Origin: Liquidambar formosana
Taxonomy: Eukaryota; Streptophyta; Magnoliopsida; Saxifragales; Altingiaceae
Direction: 5' to 3'
Assembly: GCA_039720395.1 (NCBI GenBank)
Contig: CM077823.1
Location: forward strand, 6,314,909 to 6,378,908
DNA: 64,000 nucleotides
Positions 45,010 to 57,061 of this stretch are shown here, piece after piece. The position numbers and the translations under genes are program-made. Below the pieces are notes generated by a model. It was not told where the DNA came from, did no database searches, and saw only the letters and a program-made list of their open reading frames with translations. Position 1 is the stretch's first letter, and each line of letters starts with the position of its first letter.

Positions 45010-45888
45010 GGGCGTGGCTATTTACACGATGTTTTTTACTTTACACATACATCGTTTAATGAATTTTTTTTTAACTATTCTATCATTGAGTAAAATGACA
45101 GTTAAAGACAAAGTGATTTAAATAAAAACACAAATTTGCTTTACACACCCACTACACATAACTATAATTATGAAAACTCCCTCACTCAAAAATATTTACT
45201 TCCACCATTCATATATCTTCACTCTTTCACAAACCCTAACCACTAATTTATAATATCTTTTAAACCTTAATTATTGTTTGTCTTTTTACATTTTTTTGAA
45301 CAATGGACGAACAAATAGTCAATTCAAATGCTTCTAGTGATGAAAAAAAAATATGTTTTTTCCCATCAAAAGTTGTTGAGTTTTATTTGTGAATTGCATT
45401 TTCTTCAAGCCAAGTATATCGAACAAATTTAAAATGTTTAGACTATTTCAACGGAACATTTTAAAATTGTTCAGAACATATTAACTACATTTTTTGTAAT
45501 TGTTCAATTATAATATACTAAACAAATACAATATATTCAGTTTAAATGTACCGAACCTTTTTCTCCATCAAGAAAAGTTGAGTTTCGCTTGTGAATCATG
45601 GTTGGTTCAAACTTGGTTTACCAAACAAATCTAAAATATTCAAACTGTTTTTACCGAATATCTTAACGTTGTTCGGGACATATCAACTAAATTTTATACA
45701 ATTATTTAATCATAACGTATTAAATAAATACAATATGTTCAATTTAAATGTGTCGAACGTTTTGGAATTAAAGTTAAAGTTAATTTAGGTAACATGAAAA
45801 ATGTGTATAAAGTAAAAATTCAATTTTTAAAATTAGAAAGTGTGTACAAAGTAAGTGTGTATGAGAAAAACAAAAACGTGGTTACCAC
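45010..45888 (+). mobile_element. Terminal-repeat element, copy 3, upstream of POLLUX
   Basis: It starts GGGCGTGGCTATTTACACGA like the copies at 5173 and 11351 and follows them for about 850 bp, including the AAGTGATTTAAATAAAAACA site that is occupied by a LINE in copy 1. The right end (AAAACGTGGTTACCAC) is a partial inverse of the left end. It stops about 295 bp before the POLLUX start codon. Confidence 0.6.
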
Positions 45889-46183
45889 TTTAGTACATTC
45901 ATCCTGCCTTTGTGGTAATTATAGCAAATTAGTGGCAACCATCTTAGAACCTTTGAACTGACTCAGTGACCACTGTCCACTGACTACTGAGAACTCACTA
46001 ATAAAGCTGCACACTCCCACTACATCCAACTGCTCAATAACCGACTAGCTCGTCATCTCCTCCTTCCATCCAAACCCTAACCTTTCTCTCTCTCATATGG
46101 CTTCTTCACCCAAACTCCACAGCTTCCAATTCAGATAATCAAATCCCCCTTCTCTCTATCTACTCTGCTTTCTCTCTTGAAGA
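45889..46183 (+). promoter_or_regulatory. POLLUX proximal promoter and CT-rich leader with a short uORF
   Basis: The segment is C/T-rich with several CTCTCT runs near 46085-46175, as is common in plant leaders. An upstream ATG at 46097 opens a 13-codon frame (MASSPKLHSFQFR, stop TAA at 46136-46138), ending 45 nt before the main start codon. If the transcript starts upstream of 46097 this uORF would be translated first. No TATA box is obvious. Confidence 0.45.
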
Positions 46184-49100
46184 ATGCCCACCAAGAGCAA
46201 TGAAGATTCAAATTCAAACCCTAACCCTAGCCCCAACAAATCTGATAGGCCAGTGCTCAAGAAATCGCGAACAATCGCCGACGAGACTCGATCAACACCG
46301 AACTTTCCGGGCCCACTCTTCCCCGCCGTTCGCCGCATATCCACCACTCCCGCTTCCTCTCATCGCCTTCCCTCCGATCCTCGCACCTCCATCGACAATG
46401 ATCCTTTGGCGCATCACGGTATAGGCTTCTCGGACCGCGACTGGCTCTTCCCGTCATTTCTCGGTCCTCACGCGGCGCGAAACCGAGTCAGCGTCAACAC
46501 GGTGTCTAAGCCGCAGCAGCAGGACGGATTGTCTCGTTCGCATTCTCGTGGCCGTTTGATTGGTTCGAATTCGGGTGGGGAGCGTCATAATGTGGTGGAC
46601 TCGCTTCGCCGGATTGGTCCTTCTCTGCCGGAGGAGAAGCGGGAGGCAGAGAAGGAAGTGAAGGCGGCGCGGCTTCAGCTTTTGGCGGCTTCTTTGTCTT
46701 CGGCGAGTTCGGGAACTCAGTCGAGGGCTAGGATAGGTCGCCGATCGAAGAGTTCTTTGATCTTTTATTTGGTAAATTATTTAGATTTGTTTTCTTATCT
46801 CTCTGTTTGCTAGCTGTGAAACCGGAAGAAATTTTTTTAAAAAAAGAGCAGAAAAGTGAACCTTGTAGCTTTCTTTTTTTCCCCACTTGTCCTGGAATTT
46901 ATTTATTTATTTCTTTTGGAAAATATATTTGTTTCAATTTATCTTGAAAAAAAAAATTTGTTGAGTATAGGTTTCTGTTTTCTTTTTATCATGCATTGTC
47001 AGAATAAATTCAAAGAAAAATAAGAATAGTTGCAAAATTGAGGCCACCCCACAAGGTTTCATGGTTCTCATGGGTCTTGGCCTTACTTGGTTCATATGGG
47101 TTGTGGGGTCTTATATGGGCCGGGGGGTTGCCCAAAGGGTTTCTCATTATAAGAAAAAAGGATGCACAATTTTGGGAAATTAATTTTATAAGAAGAAATG
47201 TTCATTTACACGACAAATAAAGTGTCAACACTTGCCTTTGAAGTTATATAACACTAATAATGAGGGTCAGATTAGATTTCTTTTCAAAATATGATCTTTC
47301 AGTGCATTGTATTGATCGTGGTTGAGAATTGTAGGAAATCCTTTAAGAGAGGGGTTAGTTTTTAAGGTGGATTTTGAAAAGCCTATGATCATGTGGAATG
47401 GGGCTTTTTATTGATTTTCTGTTGGATAGGAAAAGCTTTGGTGTTAAATGGAGAAATTGGATTTCGGGTTGCTTGAGGATCTCTTACTTCGTGATTATGA
47501 GTAATGGACTAATGGTGCGCCTAAAGGTAGATTTGGTGCGGTTAGAGATTTATGAATGGGATCCTATCACCCAGTTGTAGTTTGTCGATGGCACTAACTA
47601 TCCTTTTTAGCTCAGGGGATGAGTGTTAGGGTGACTCTCAAACAAGGCTTTATTGCAGCTAAAAACTATGATCAGAATAGATTGAGGGACATTTTAGGAT
47701 CTTTGGTTATGGTGTTAGTGAGTGGCCTATGAAATAGTTGGCCTTCCTTTGGGCGACAACTATACCCCTATACAACGACCCAAAAAACCACAACAAAAAA
47801 AAGGGGGAATTTACAGATAGGTCCGGCTATGAGCAGCTAATTACAGTTAGTAGTCATTCTTAGTTAAGTTAGTAGTAATTTGTATTAAACTGTAATTATT
47901 TGCTCGTAGTTGGACCTATCTGTAATCCTCCCCTAAAAAAACATACCCCCTATGCAGCCCAAGCAACCACAACCTCCCCAACAAACTGAACCTTGCCACG
48001 AAACCAAAGTTAAGGCGGGTAAAAATGGCTCCACTTACCCCTCCTACTTAAACGATTGGAATAACATCTCTCTTTCCAAGTTCTGATATAAAAAAAAAAG
48101 AGGACCCCTTCGAATGGTTTGTCAATTGAAGCCCATAAGGAAGCAAAGAAGAAAACCCTATCTTATAACACATGCATCTCCTCATGATTATCTAGGCCCT
48201 TTATAAATGACATATGATTTCAAATTCCTTAGTTCTCCATAACCTTTTTTAATTCTACTACTGTAGACTTCAAGACTTTCACTCCTCTGCCATACTCTCA
48301 TCTATTGCTGACTGAGGATTCAAATGAAAGGAAAAACCCAATTGCCCAAATGAATCTCTTGCCTTACGATAATCCGCTGCTAAGAGAGCTGATGATAAAA
48401 ACCCACCCTTGGGTAGCCCAGTTGGTAAGGGCAAACTTGTGATTGTGTGGTTAGGCGCACGGTCACAGGTTTGATTCCCCACGAGGACAACCCAAGATTT
48501 AAGTTGGGGGGGGGGGCCGTGGCGGTGGGTTGTTGTGCTAGTCTCCCCGGGGGTTAGGTTCCATGGGTGGGTCCAAAAGGCCCTGCTGGGGATGGCTCCA
48601 CTGTTATCAAAAAAAGAAGAAGAGAGCTGACGATAAATGCTTACTGATTATGGTTGCTTTAAATATTTTAATTATTTCTTTTTTCCTTTTGTATTTTTTT
48701 TTTCTTGAAAAGGGCTTTGTTTAGAAGTATTTTTCACTGACACAAATACAGCCTATATTTTCAGCAGTTGTGGTTCCTGGCAAAATGAAAAGAAAAAGAA
48801 GAAGAAAAAGTAAGAGTCAAATCATCCAAGTCTTGTGCAATTTTGGGGTACTGAGGCTTATTTGTGACATAGAGGGTGCAAAATTGTTTATCGAAGCCTC
48901 CTCTAATAGACTTTACCTGTGTTAGCTATGATGGGTCTTTTAGAAAGATTATTGGTGGGTTGGGCAGTATGTCCTGATCACAATTATAATTCTTTCTAGC
49001 GATAATTGTTCTGGAAGAATTGTCATCTAATCTGATTCCCACCTCACCGTATGTGGAAGTGGAGGCCCCCACTTAGTGACTATGTTACATGGACACTTCA

Positions 49101-52100
49101 AAATGTGGGAAGTACCCGTGTTGGACACATGTGACATGGGTGTGGGTACTCCTACTGGATACTTTAAAATAGTAAGAAATCTTTGGAAAGTAGACGAATC
49201 TGACACCTGGACACATACCCGCACCCAACACCCATACCCGAGTCCATGTAACAGAGCTTAGTGAAATTATTGAAACTGTAGAAGCCTTTGAAATCTATTA
49301 TAGGGTGGTCTATTGAGAACCTTATAGGGCTTTTGATATCCTTTCAACATCTGATATCCTTTCTAAATGGTTGATAGTACAACTAATAGAATTTTGTACC
49401 CTAAGGATTTTCTGGGCAACCTCTGCCATGTTTTTTACGGAATTATGAAGGTGTTTGTTAGTCAGCTTATCTTTATTATTATTATTATTTCATTTATTTT
49501 GGAAAAGCTTGTGTTTCCAAGAAAAAAAAAAGGAACTTGGTAGTGGAGTTACAATTTTCGTGCTCTTGGGAATTAAACAGCAGAAAAATGTAAAGACTTG
49601 TTGATTCCCCAACTCACGCCTCCCTCTCCTTTTCTTCTGGTTTCTTAGCAACCAAAGGGATCTTTAGTGTCAATTTTCAATTTTTTGGTATCATGTTTTT
49701 GATGATTTTGTTATAATTTTTCAATTGCAGCTCACTTCCACTTGTATATTATCCATATTTTATGCAACTTATCTGCAAAATAGAGTTGCAGAACTTCAGG
49801 TATGCTTTATCATTTTGGAAAAATCTTTAATGCTCTCTTCAATTCCTTTGTTTGATCTTCTTCGGATTCATATTCAAACTTCTTCCATAACTAGGGGTGG
49901 CTTGTTTGCAGGAAGAGATTACTAACCTTCATAGACTATGTAGCGATAAAGATGTTCATAATGACAACGCCGAAGTTTTTCCGCTTGAAGATAAGAGCTC
50001 TTTTTCTTATTTTAGTAATGCCGATGGTAGAACCGTTGCTTTGTATACTGTGCTGTTCACACTTGTTATACCATTTGTCTTGTACAAATATTTTGACCAT
50101 CTTTCCCCAATAAAGAATCTCTCAAAGAGGGCAAAGAATAACAAGGAGGAGGTTCCTTTGAAGAAGAGGATTGCATATATGGTGGACGTGTGCTTCTCTG
50201 TTTATCCTTATGCAAAGTTGCTTGCGCTCCTCTTTGCGACAATATTTTTGATAGGATTTGGTGGCTTGGCATTGTATGCTGTCAGTGATGGTAGTTTTGT
50301 GGAAGCTCTTTGGCTTTCATGGACTTTTGTAGCGGACTCCGGAAATCATGCTGATAGGGTAGGCACTGGACCAAGGATTGTTTCTGTTTCTATAAGCTCA
50401 GGAGGCATGCTGATATTTGCAATGATGCTTGGGCTCGTTTCTGATGCTATCTCAGAGAAGGTGGATTCACTGCGGAAAGGGAAGAGTGAAGTTATTGAAA
50501 GAAACCATATACTAATTCTTGGATGGAGTGACAAATTGGTAATTCTTTAGACTAGCTCTCAACTTGATGCACCGTCTTTCTGTGGAATTTTCATGGTTAG
50601 TCTTGGAGTGGGATCTGAGTTTTGTTTTAGCATTGGGATGTTAATAAGATTATAGTCTTCGAGTGAGATAACAATTTTTCTTATTCTATGGGATAAAAAG
50701 GGTTAGTCTTAGGAGTACGCTTTTTTTTGAAAAATAAAGAGTTGTAGAAAGCAAAAACTGAACTGTCTTAGGACCTGACTGTCTAATATGATAGACCTGC
50801 CTGTCTAATATGATAGACGAAAGCAGGTCATAAGTCAGGACAGGTAAGAATTTTTATTATCAGGAGTGCATTTTAAAAAATAAGATAAAATAAGATAAAA
50901 AAGTAGAGAGTTGTAAAAAGCCAAAACTGAATTGTTTCAGAACTGGAGAGATGGATAAATTAGTGCATCTTTGTATGTATGAAGTTGTTCAACACTTTAT
51001 TTTATTTTATATTTTTTTATCTATGTGTTCCTTGCAAGGGCAAAGTGAACTTTGAATGCCCTTGACCCTTGCTTGTCATGGCCTCTGTGGAACTTGCCAT
51101 TATTTGATTTGTTAATGGAAAAGGTTCATAGTGTGAACATGGGAGACAAATGGTTATTAAGAACTAACGTTTTGCTCACAGGGATCACTTTTAAAGCAGC
51201 TAGCAATAGCAAATAAGAGCATCGGTGGCGGTGTTATGGTTGTACTTGCAGAAAGAGACAAGGAGGAAATGGAGATGGATATAGCAAAGCTAGAATTTGA
51301 CTTCATGGGGACATCTGTTATATGCAGAAGTGGCAGTCCTCTTATACTGGCAGACTTAAAGAAGGTACATTTCAATATATGTGTGTGTGTGTGTGTGTGT
51401 GTGTATAAACATATATGTGGGGCATTTTTTAATCTTTTTTCTTAGTTTACAATGGGGGTGTCTGGATGCACTTTGAGGAAATTGTCTTACTACATTGTGT
51501 GGTCACTATTTCTAGAATTTTGTTTGTACATTTCAGGTCTCAGTTTCTAAGGCACGTGCTATAATTGTATTAGCATCTGATGAAAATGCAGATCAGGTTC
51601 TTGTTAATTTTTGATAACCTGGTTATTGTTAAATTTCAGTTTCCTATATGGCCATATCTTCTCATTGACTGTTGTAAGATTTTCTGATTCTTTCCATTAA
51701 CTGTTATAAGATTTCATCTGACAATTAATTATATGTTTCATCTCAGAGTGATGCACGTGCTTTAAGGGTTGTTCTCAGTCTGACTGGAGTAAAAGAGGGT
51801 TTGAAGGGTCATGTTGTTGTAGAGATGAGTGATCTTGACAATGAGCCCTTGGTGAAGCTTGTTGGAGGAGAACTCATTGAAACAGTTGTTGCACATGATG
51901 TGATTGGACGTTTGATGATACAATGTGCTCTCCAACCTGGCCTTGCACAGGTTACTTAAATGAGCTTTAGTTACATTTGATATAAAAAAAGGGAAAAAAT
52001 GGTGTCTACAAAATCTAATGTTTATTGGGGGCCAGTGATTATGTTTACTTATCTTCTTCCTTTATATATCTCTCTAGTCCTTGTTGTTGACCCTATTGAA

Positions 52101-55100
52101 GTTTGGTCTTGTGTGACAGAGTTCACTCAAATGAGCTCTGCAAACATTTGGATTTCTTGTTTGGTATTGTAATTTATTTTTTCCCTTTTCATTTGCTTTA
52201 ATCTTCTTTCATCCAATATTTATTCATCTGCATATCTCCTTAGATTCAAGTAAAATTTGATGTCACAGAAGGTAATGATCACTCTCATCCTTAGATAGAT
52301 TGTCTGCTACATCCTGTATCCCAGGTGGCATTCTTCTGGGTGATGCCTTGTTTCTTTTAAAATTGCTTTGAAGCTGGAAACTATTTCCATTTTATCACTA
52401 TTTTTATTAATCTATTTGTAGTGCAGTGAACAATTTATCATCTTGATATAATAATTATGTCAAGTCTTCTTTGGAAGTACGTCTTCTTTCATCTCACTTG
52501 TATTATCTGAAATGTAGTAGTCTTTGAATGTGAGCCTTCCTTTATGACATTTTATAATATTGTTGATGCATTACAACCATGTTTGCACTTTGCCATGTGG
52601 TCAGTTATATATCTTTTGCAAAACATTAACCACATCACGAAATTCTGCAGAATGCTTAGAATATTTTTTATCTTTGCATAGCTTAAATTTAGTGACAAAC
52701 ACGTCAAGCACCTTGCCACTTGACCAGAGATATACACAACTACAGGCTTGAAGTGCCACCTCATGCTTAACATCTTATACAACTATGTGTCATGTAATGG
52801 TGTAAGATGTGATATGTGTCGCCACTAGGGGTGAAATTTAAGCCGAAAAACCGAACCAAACCGGACCAGATCGACTGGTTTCGGTCGGCTTTTTTGCATG
52901 TTCGGTCGAAATCTGTTTTGTTTTAAGATAAATTTCGGTTTTTGGTTCGGGAGCGGTCCATTAATTGTAAAACCAAAAACCAACCGAATTATTTATAATA
53001 TTATATTATTAGATATTTAGATTATTAAAATATAAATAAACTCATTTACCAAATAAAAAGGTAAAACTACGTATTGGCATAGCTTTAAGCCTTTAACCCT
53101 AAAAGTCAAACCTATTTTCAATTTGCATCTCATTCCCATCATCTCCATCTTGCCGCCACTGCTTTTCTCCATTCCCCAATCTCCATCGCTGCTCTTCTCA
53201 AGTCTCTGCCGTTGCTCTTAGCCCTTCTTATTATCCATCTCCCCTCCTCCCCTCCTCTCTGCCGTTACTCCCTACTACACTGTTGTTGCTCGCTACAATC
53301 TACATCTGAGAATCTGAGATTTGAGATCTGACCGTTATCTCTTAGCCGTCGCTCACCTGCTCTCATCCTCTTTATCTCCCCCTCCTTTCCGCAGTTGCTC
53401 CCTGCCACATTGTCGCTGCTCTCCACTGCGGCTCCCTGCTCTCTGCTGCGGCTCCCACCGTCATTGCTTTCCGTTGCTCACTACTTTATTCTCTTCTGAT
53501 TCGCAAAGCCTCGATCTAAACTCTAGCTCCTTTGCGAATGTGTGGTTCTACTACTCATCTTTTATTTTCATCTATTGTTTATTTTTGTTGTTGTGTTCTT
53601 GTGGAACTATGGAAGTTTGGAACATTGAGAAAAAATCACCTCGTGTGATTAGGGATTTAGAGTTTTTCTTTTTCATCCCAAAATTGATTTCCCAAAATTG
53701 ATTACTGATTTTTTTATATATAATTGATTAGGGATTTTTTTTTTTTTCGTATTTAATCCCAAGCTGCCTCTTATGATTGATGTTCTTTCTCTGCTATGAT
53801 TTTCTTCATTTCTCTCTACTCTGCTCTGATTAGTTTGGTAGCCTTGGCTACTCTTATGTCTAAACCAAAGAAAACCGAACGAACCGAAATCAAATAAAAA
53901 AAATTTGGTTTTGCCACAATTTCGGTCGGTTTCGGTTTGGGTTTGCATTTTATAAAACCGATTAATTTGGTTTAGTCCAGAAAATCTCTCCCACCCTGAT
54001 CAAACCGAACCGGTTACACCCCTAGTTGCCACCATGCATATAACTACAGATAATGCAACACCTAACATTTGGTCTTTAAATAAGCTGCTGAAGAGGAAAC
54101 TAAGTTTAGTGCCTACAACACGTATGTTCAAGGCATTGCAAGACGCTTTAAAGAGATATTCCTAAGGTGACCATACACCTTAAGGAGATATTCTGAGGTG
54201 ACCATAGGCCTTAAGGAGATATTCCTAATGTGACCAGACGCCTAAAGGACATATTCCTAGGGCGACCAAACGCCTTCAGGACATATTTCTAAGGCGAGCA
54301 AATGCCTTAAGAAGATACTCCCAAGGCAACCAAATGCCTTAAAGAGATATTACTAAGGTGATAAGACACCTTAAGGAGATGCTCCTAAGAACAATACGAT
54401 GTCTTACAGAGATATTCCTAAGGAAATATGACAACTTAACTTCAATAATGGAGCATTGCTCCCATTCGACATTCTTCGATGATTAAAAGCATTTCCTATG
54501 ATCGCCCTATCGATAAGACTATAACCAATGGTTGAGATCTCTCCTGTTTAGGATAAGGTTACCTGAGATGTATATAAAGCCTAGGTATGCCTATTTCATC
54601 AATATTCATTGCAATGTACTTATTATGCATCAAGGAAGCCTCGTTTGAGAGAGGTTTCTTCCTTCGTGGCTAGTGTGTGCTCCTTGTCCATCGCTAGTGT
54701 GGTCATCCTAACACACGCCTGCCCGAGTTTGTGACAGGACTAGGGAAGTACATATAGTTTCTTAAGACTTGATGTTGTTTTGGGCAATTAAGACGTTGCA
54801 TTGCATTACCTTAACTGGTGAAATTACTTGAGAGATTTTGCCTTGGTGGTTGGAGTGGGGACTAACTAGAGCAGTGTAAACATTGCCTTTTTCCTTGGTC
54901 TTTCGTTGGGAAATGGGGAGCAAGTAACTTGGCTACACGTGTCCAGAATCTAAACACGTGTCAAAACCCAATTCACCCACCAATTGGGAGGTGTTAAAGT
55001 CTTTTGGACCTTTAAACCAACCAATAATATTTCACACCTATCTAGCACACGTGTCAAACTTTCCTTTCTAAACCCACAACGGTTCCAGCTTTGTGATAAC

Positions 55101-57013
55101 ACGTGTCAATTTAAGCATAAGTGTTAATCTCCTACCCAAACACTTGACTTACATGTATTGGACTAGACTTTGGTCCAATCAATGCAAAACACCTGTGAGA
55201 CACGTATTGTAACCATATCAATCTTTTCTAGTAGTCTTCTACTATAAATAGCCTTCATTCTCTACAATTAGGAGGATGGAAAAACTATTATAAGATCCTT
55301 GAAAATAACTCCAAGTCATAGCACTTACAAAACCTTACCATACTACCTTATTTCCGAGAACCAACTATCAAACTTCATTGCATATTCTAAGTCAGAAGTT
55401 TGAAATATGGCTAAGAATTTAAGTAATTGCTACTGTTACTTCTTATAGACATTCTCCACTTTTGCCTCGCTCGTTCTTTCAAATCTAACTCTTTATTGTC
55501 ATTTCAAGAATTATAAGAATTTTTATTTCAGAAGGGTTATATTACTATTGTTTTACATTCACCTTCTGACAAGTACACCTCAAGGGAGTTAGTACAGTTG
55601 GTAGGAGGAGAGCCCCTCTATTCTATCAACTTGGGTTCGATTCCTTTGGGGAGCACTCCAAGAATTAATTCTTGAATGCACCAGGCCGATGTGGGGGAGT
55701 GCACCGTTAAGGTCGCTCGGGGAGGGATTTAGTTGAGGTGTGCGCAAGCTAGCCTGAACAACTTGACCGTCAAAAAAAAAAAAAAAAAAAAAGAAAGAAA
55801 AAAAAGAACCATCGACAATCCTAGTCAGCATTGTCAATAGTAGGTGACATATGTCTGTATCGCAAATTCGCAATAGCAAGAACCCCATAAAAGGGCTATA
55901 TTACTATTGTTTTACATTCACCTCTTGACAAGTACACCTCAGTACTAATTGTCTTAGTTAGCTTTGTCAATAGTAGTAGCTGACATACGTCAGCATTGCA
56001 ATAGCAAGAACCCCAACTAACTGCAAATTTTATATGATGTTCCATTGATATTTGGTAGTTTCATAGTTTTTCCTTTTAGTTTGGGATGCAAATCAATCAT
56101 TGTGAAATGTGTCACTGGATTGATAGTAGAAAATTGAAGTGACAACAATACAACATTTTGTGATAACACGAACTTCATTAAAAAATGTGAAGGGTTGGCA
56201 TGTCTGTTGTAGTTTTGGCATGAAACTTATGGCTTGCATTCATAACATACAAATAAGGTTAAGTGTATGGTCTCCTTAAAGCATTTTTAGTTCCTATATG
56301 CGTTGCCTAATGTCATTAATATTGCTGCTGCATGTATGTAAAGCTATGAACACATCAAAATGTGGTGTGATGAGCACTCAACACCACAGAGCAGAAATAT
56401 GGATGCTATATTTTCAACGTTTCATGTTCATTAAGTGTCTAGGAGATCATAATACCTCAGTTCATAAATATTGATATATGGTTTTACCTCCTAGCTTCCT
56501 ATGCTCTGATAGCCATCATGATTTTGACGTGTAGTTTTTTTCCCAATTAATTTCTGATGGTTGCTGATGTTGGCTTGAGTTTATCTTTATCAATGGTTGT
56601 TAGACTTACCTATTGTTCTGCTGGGATGATATCCTTACTTTTTGGCAGATATGGGAGGATATTTTGGGGTTCGAGAATGATGAGTTTTACATTAAAAGAT
56701 GGCCTCAATTGGATGGTCTGCGGTTTGTAGATGTATTTATTTCATTTCCTGACGCAATTCCCTGCGGAATTAAGGTTGCTGCAGAGGGTGGGAAGATAAT
56801 CTTAAATCCAGATGATGAGTATGTTCTAAAAGAAGGCGATGAAGTCCTTGTTATAGCTGAGGATGATGACAGCTATGCTCCAGGTCCCCTACCGGAGGTC
56901 ATTTTCTATTTCTTTTTTTGATCAGCCATTTTCTATTTTCTTACTTCATTTAGCTGCACACCAGGTTAATATATGTTGATTTAAAACTTTACAGCTGGGG
57001 AAAGTGCAGAACC

Positions 57014-57061
<48 letters not shown>

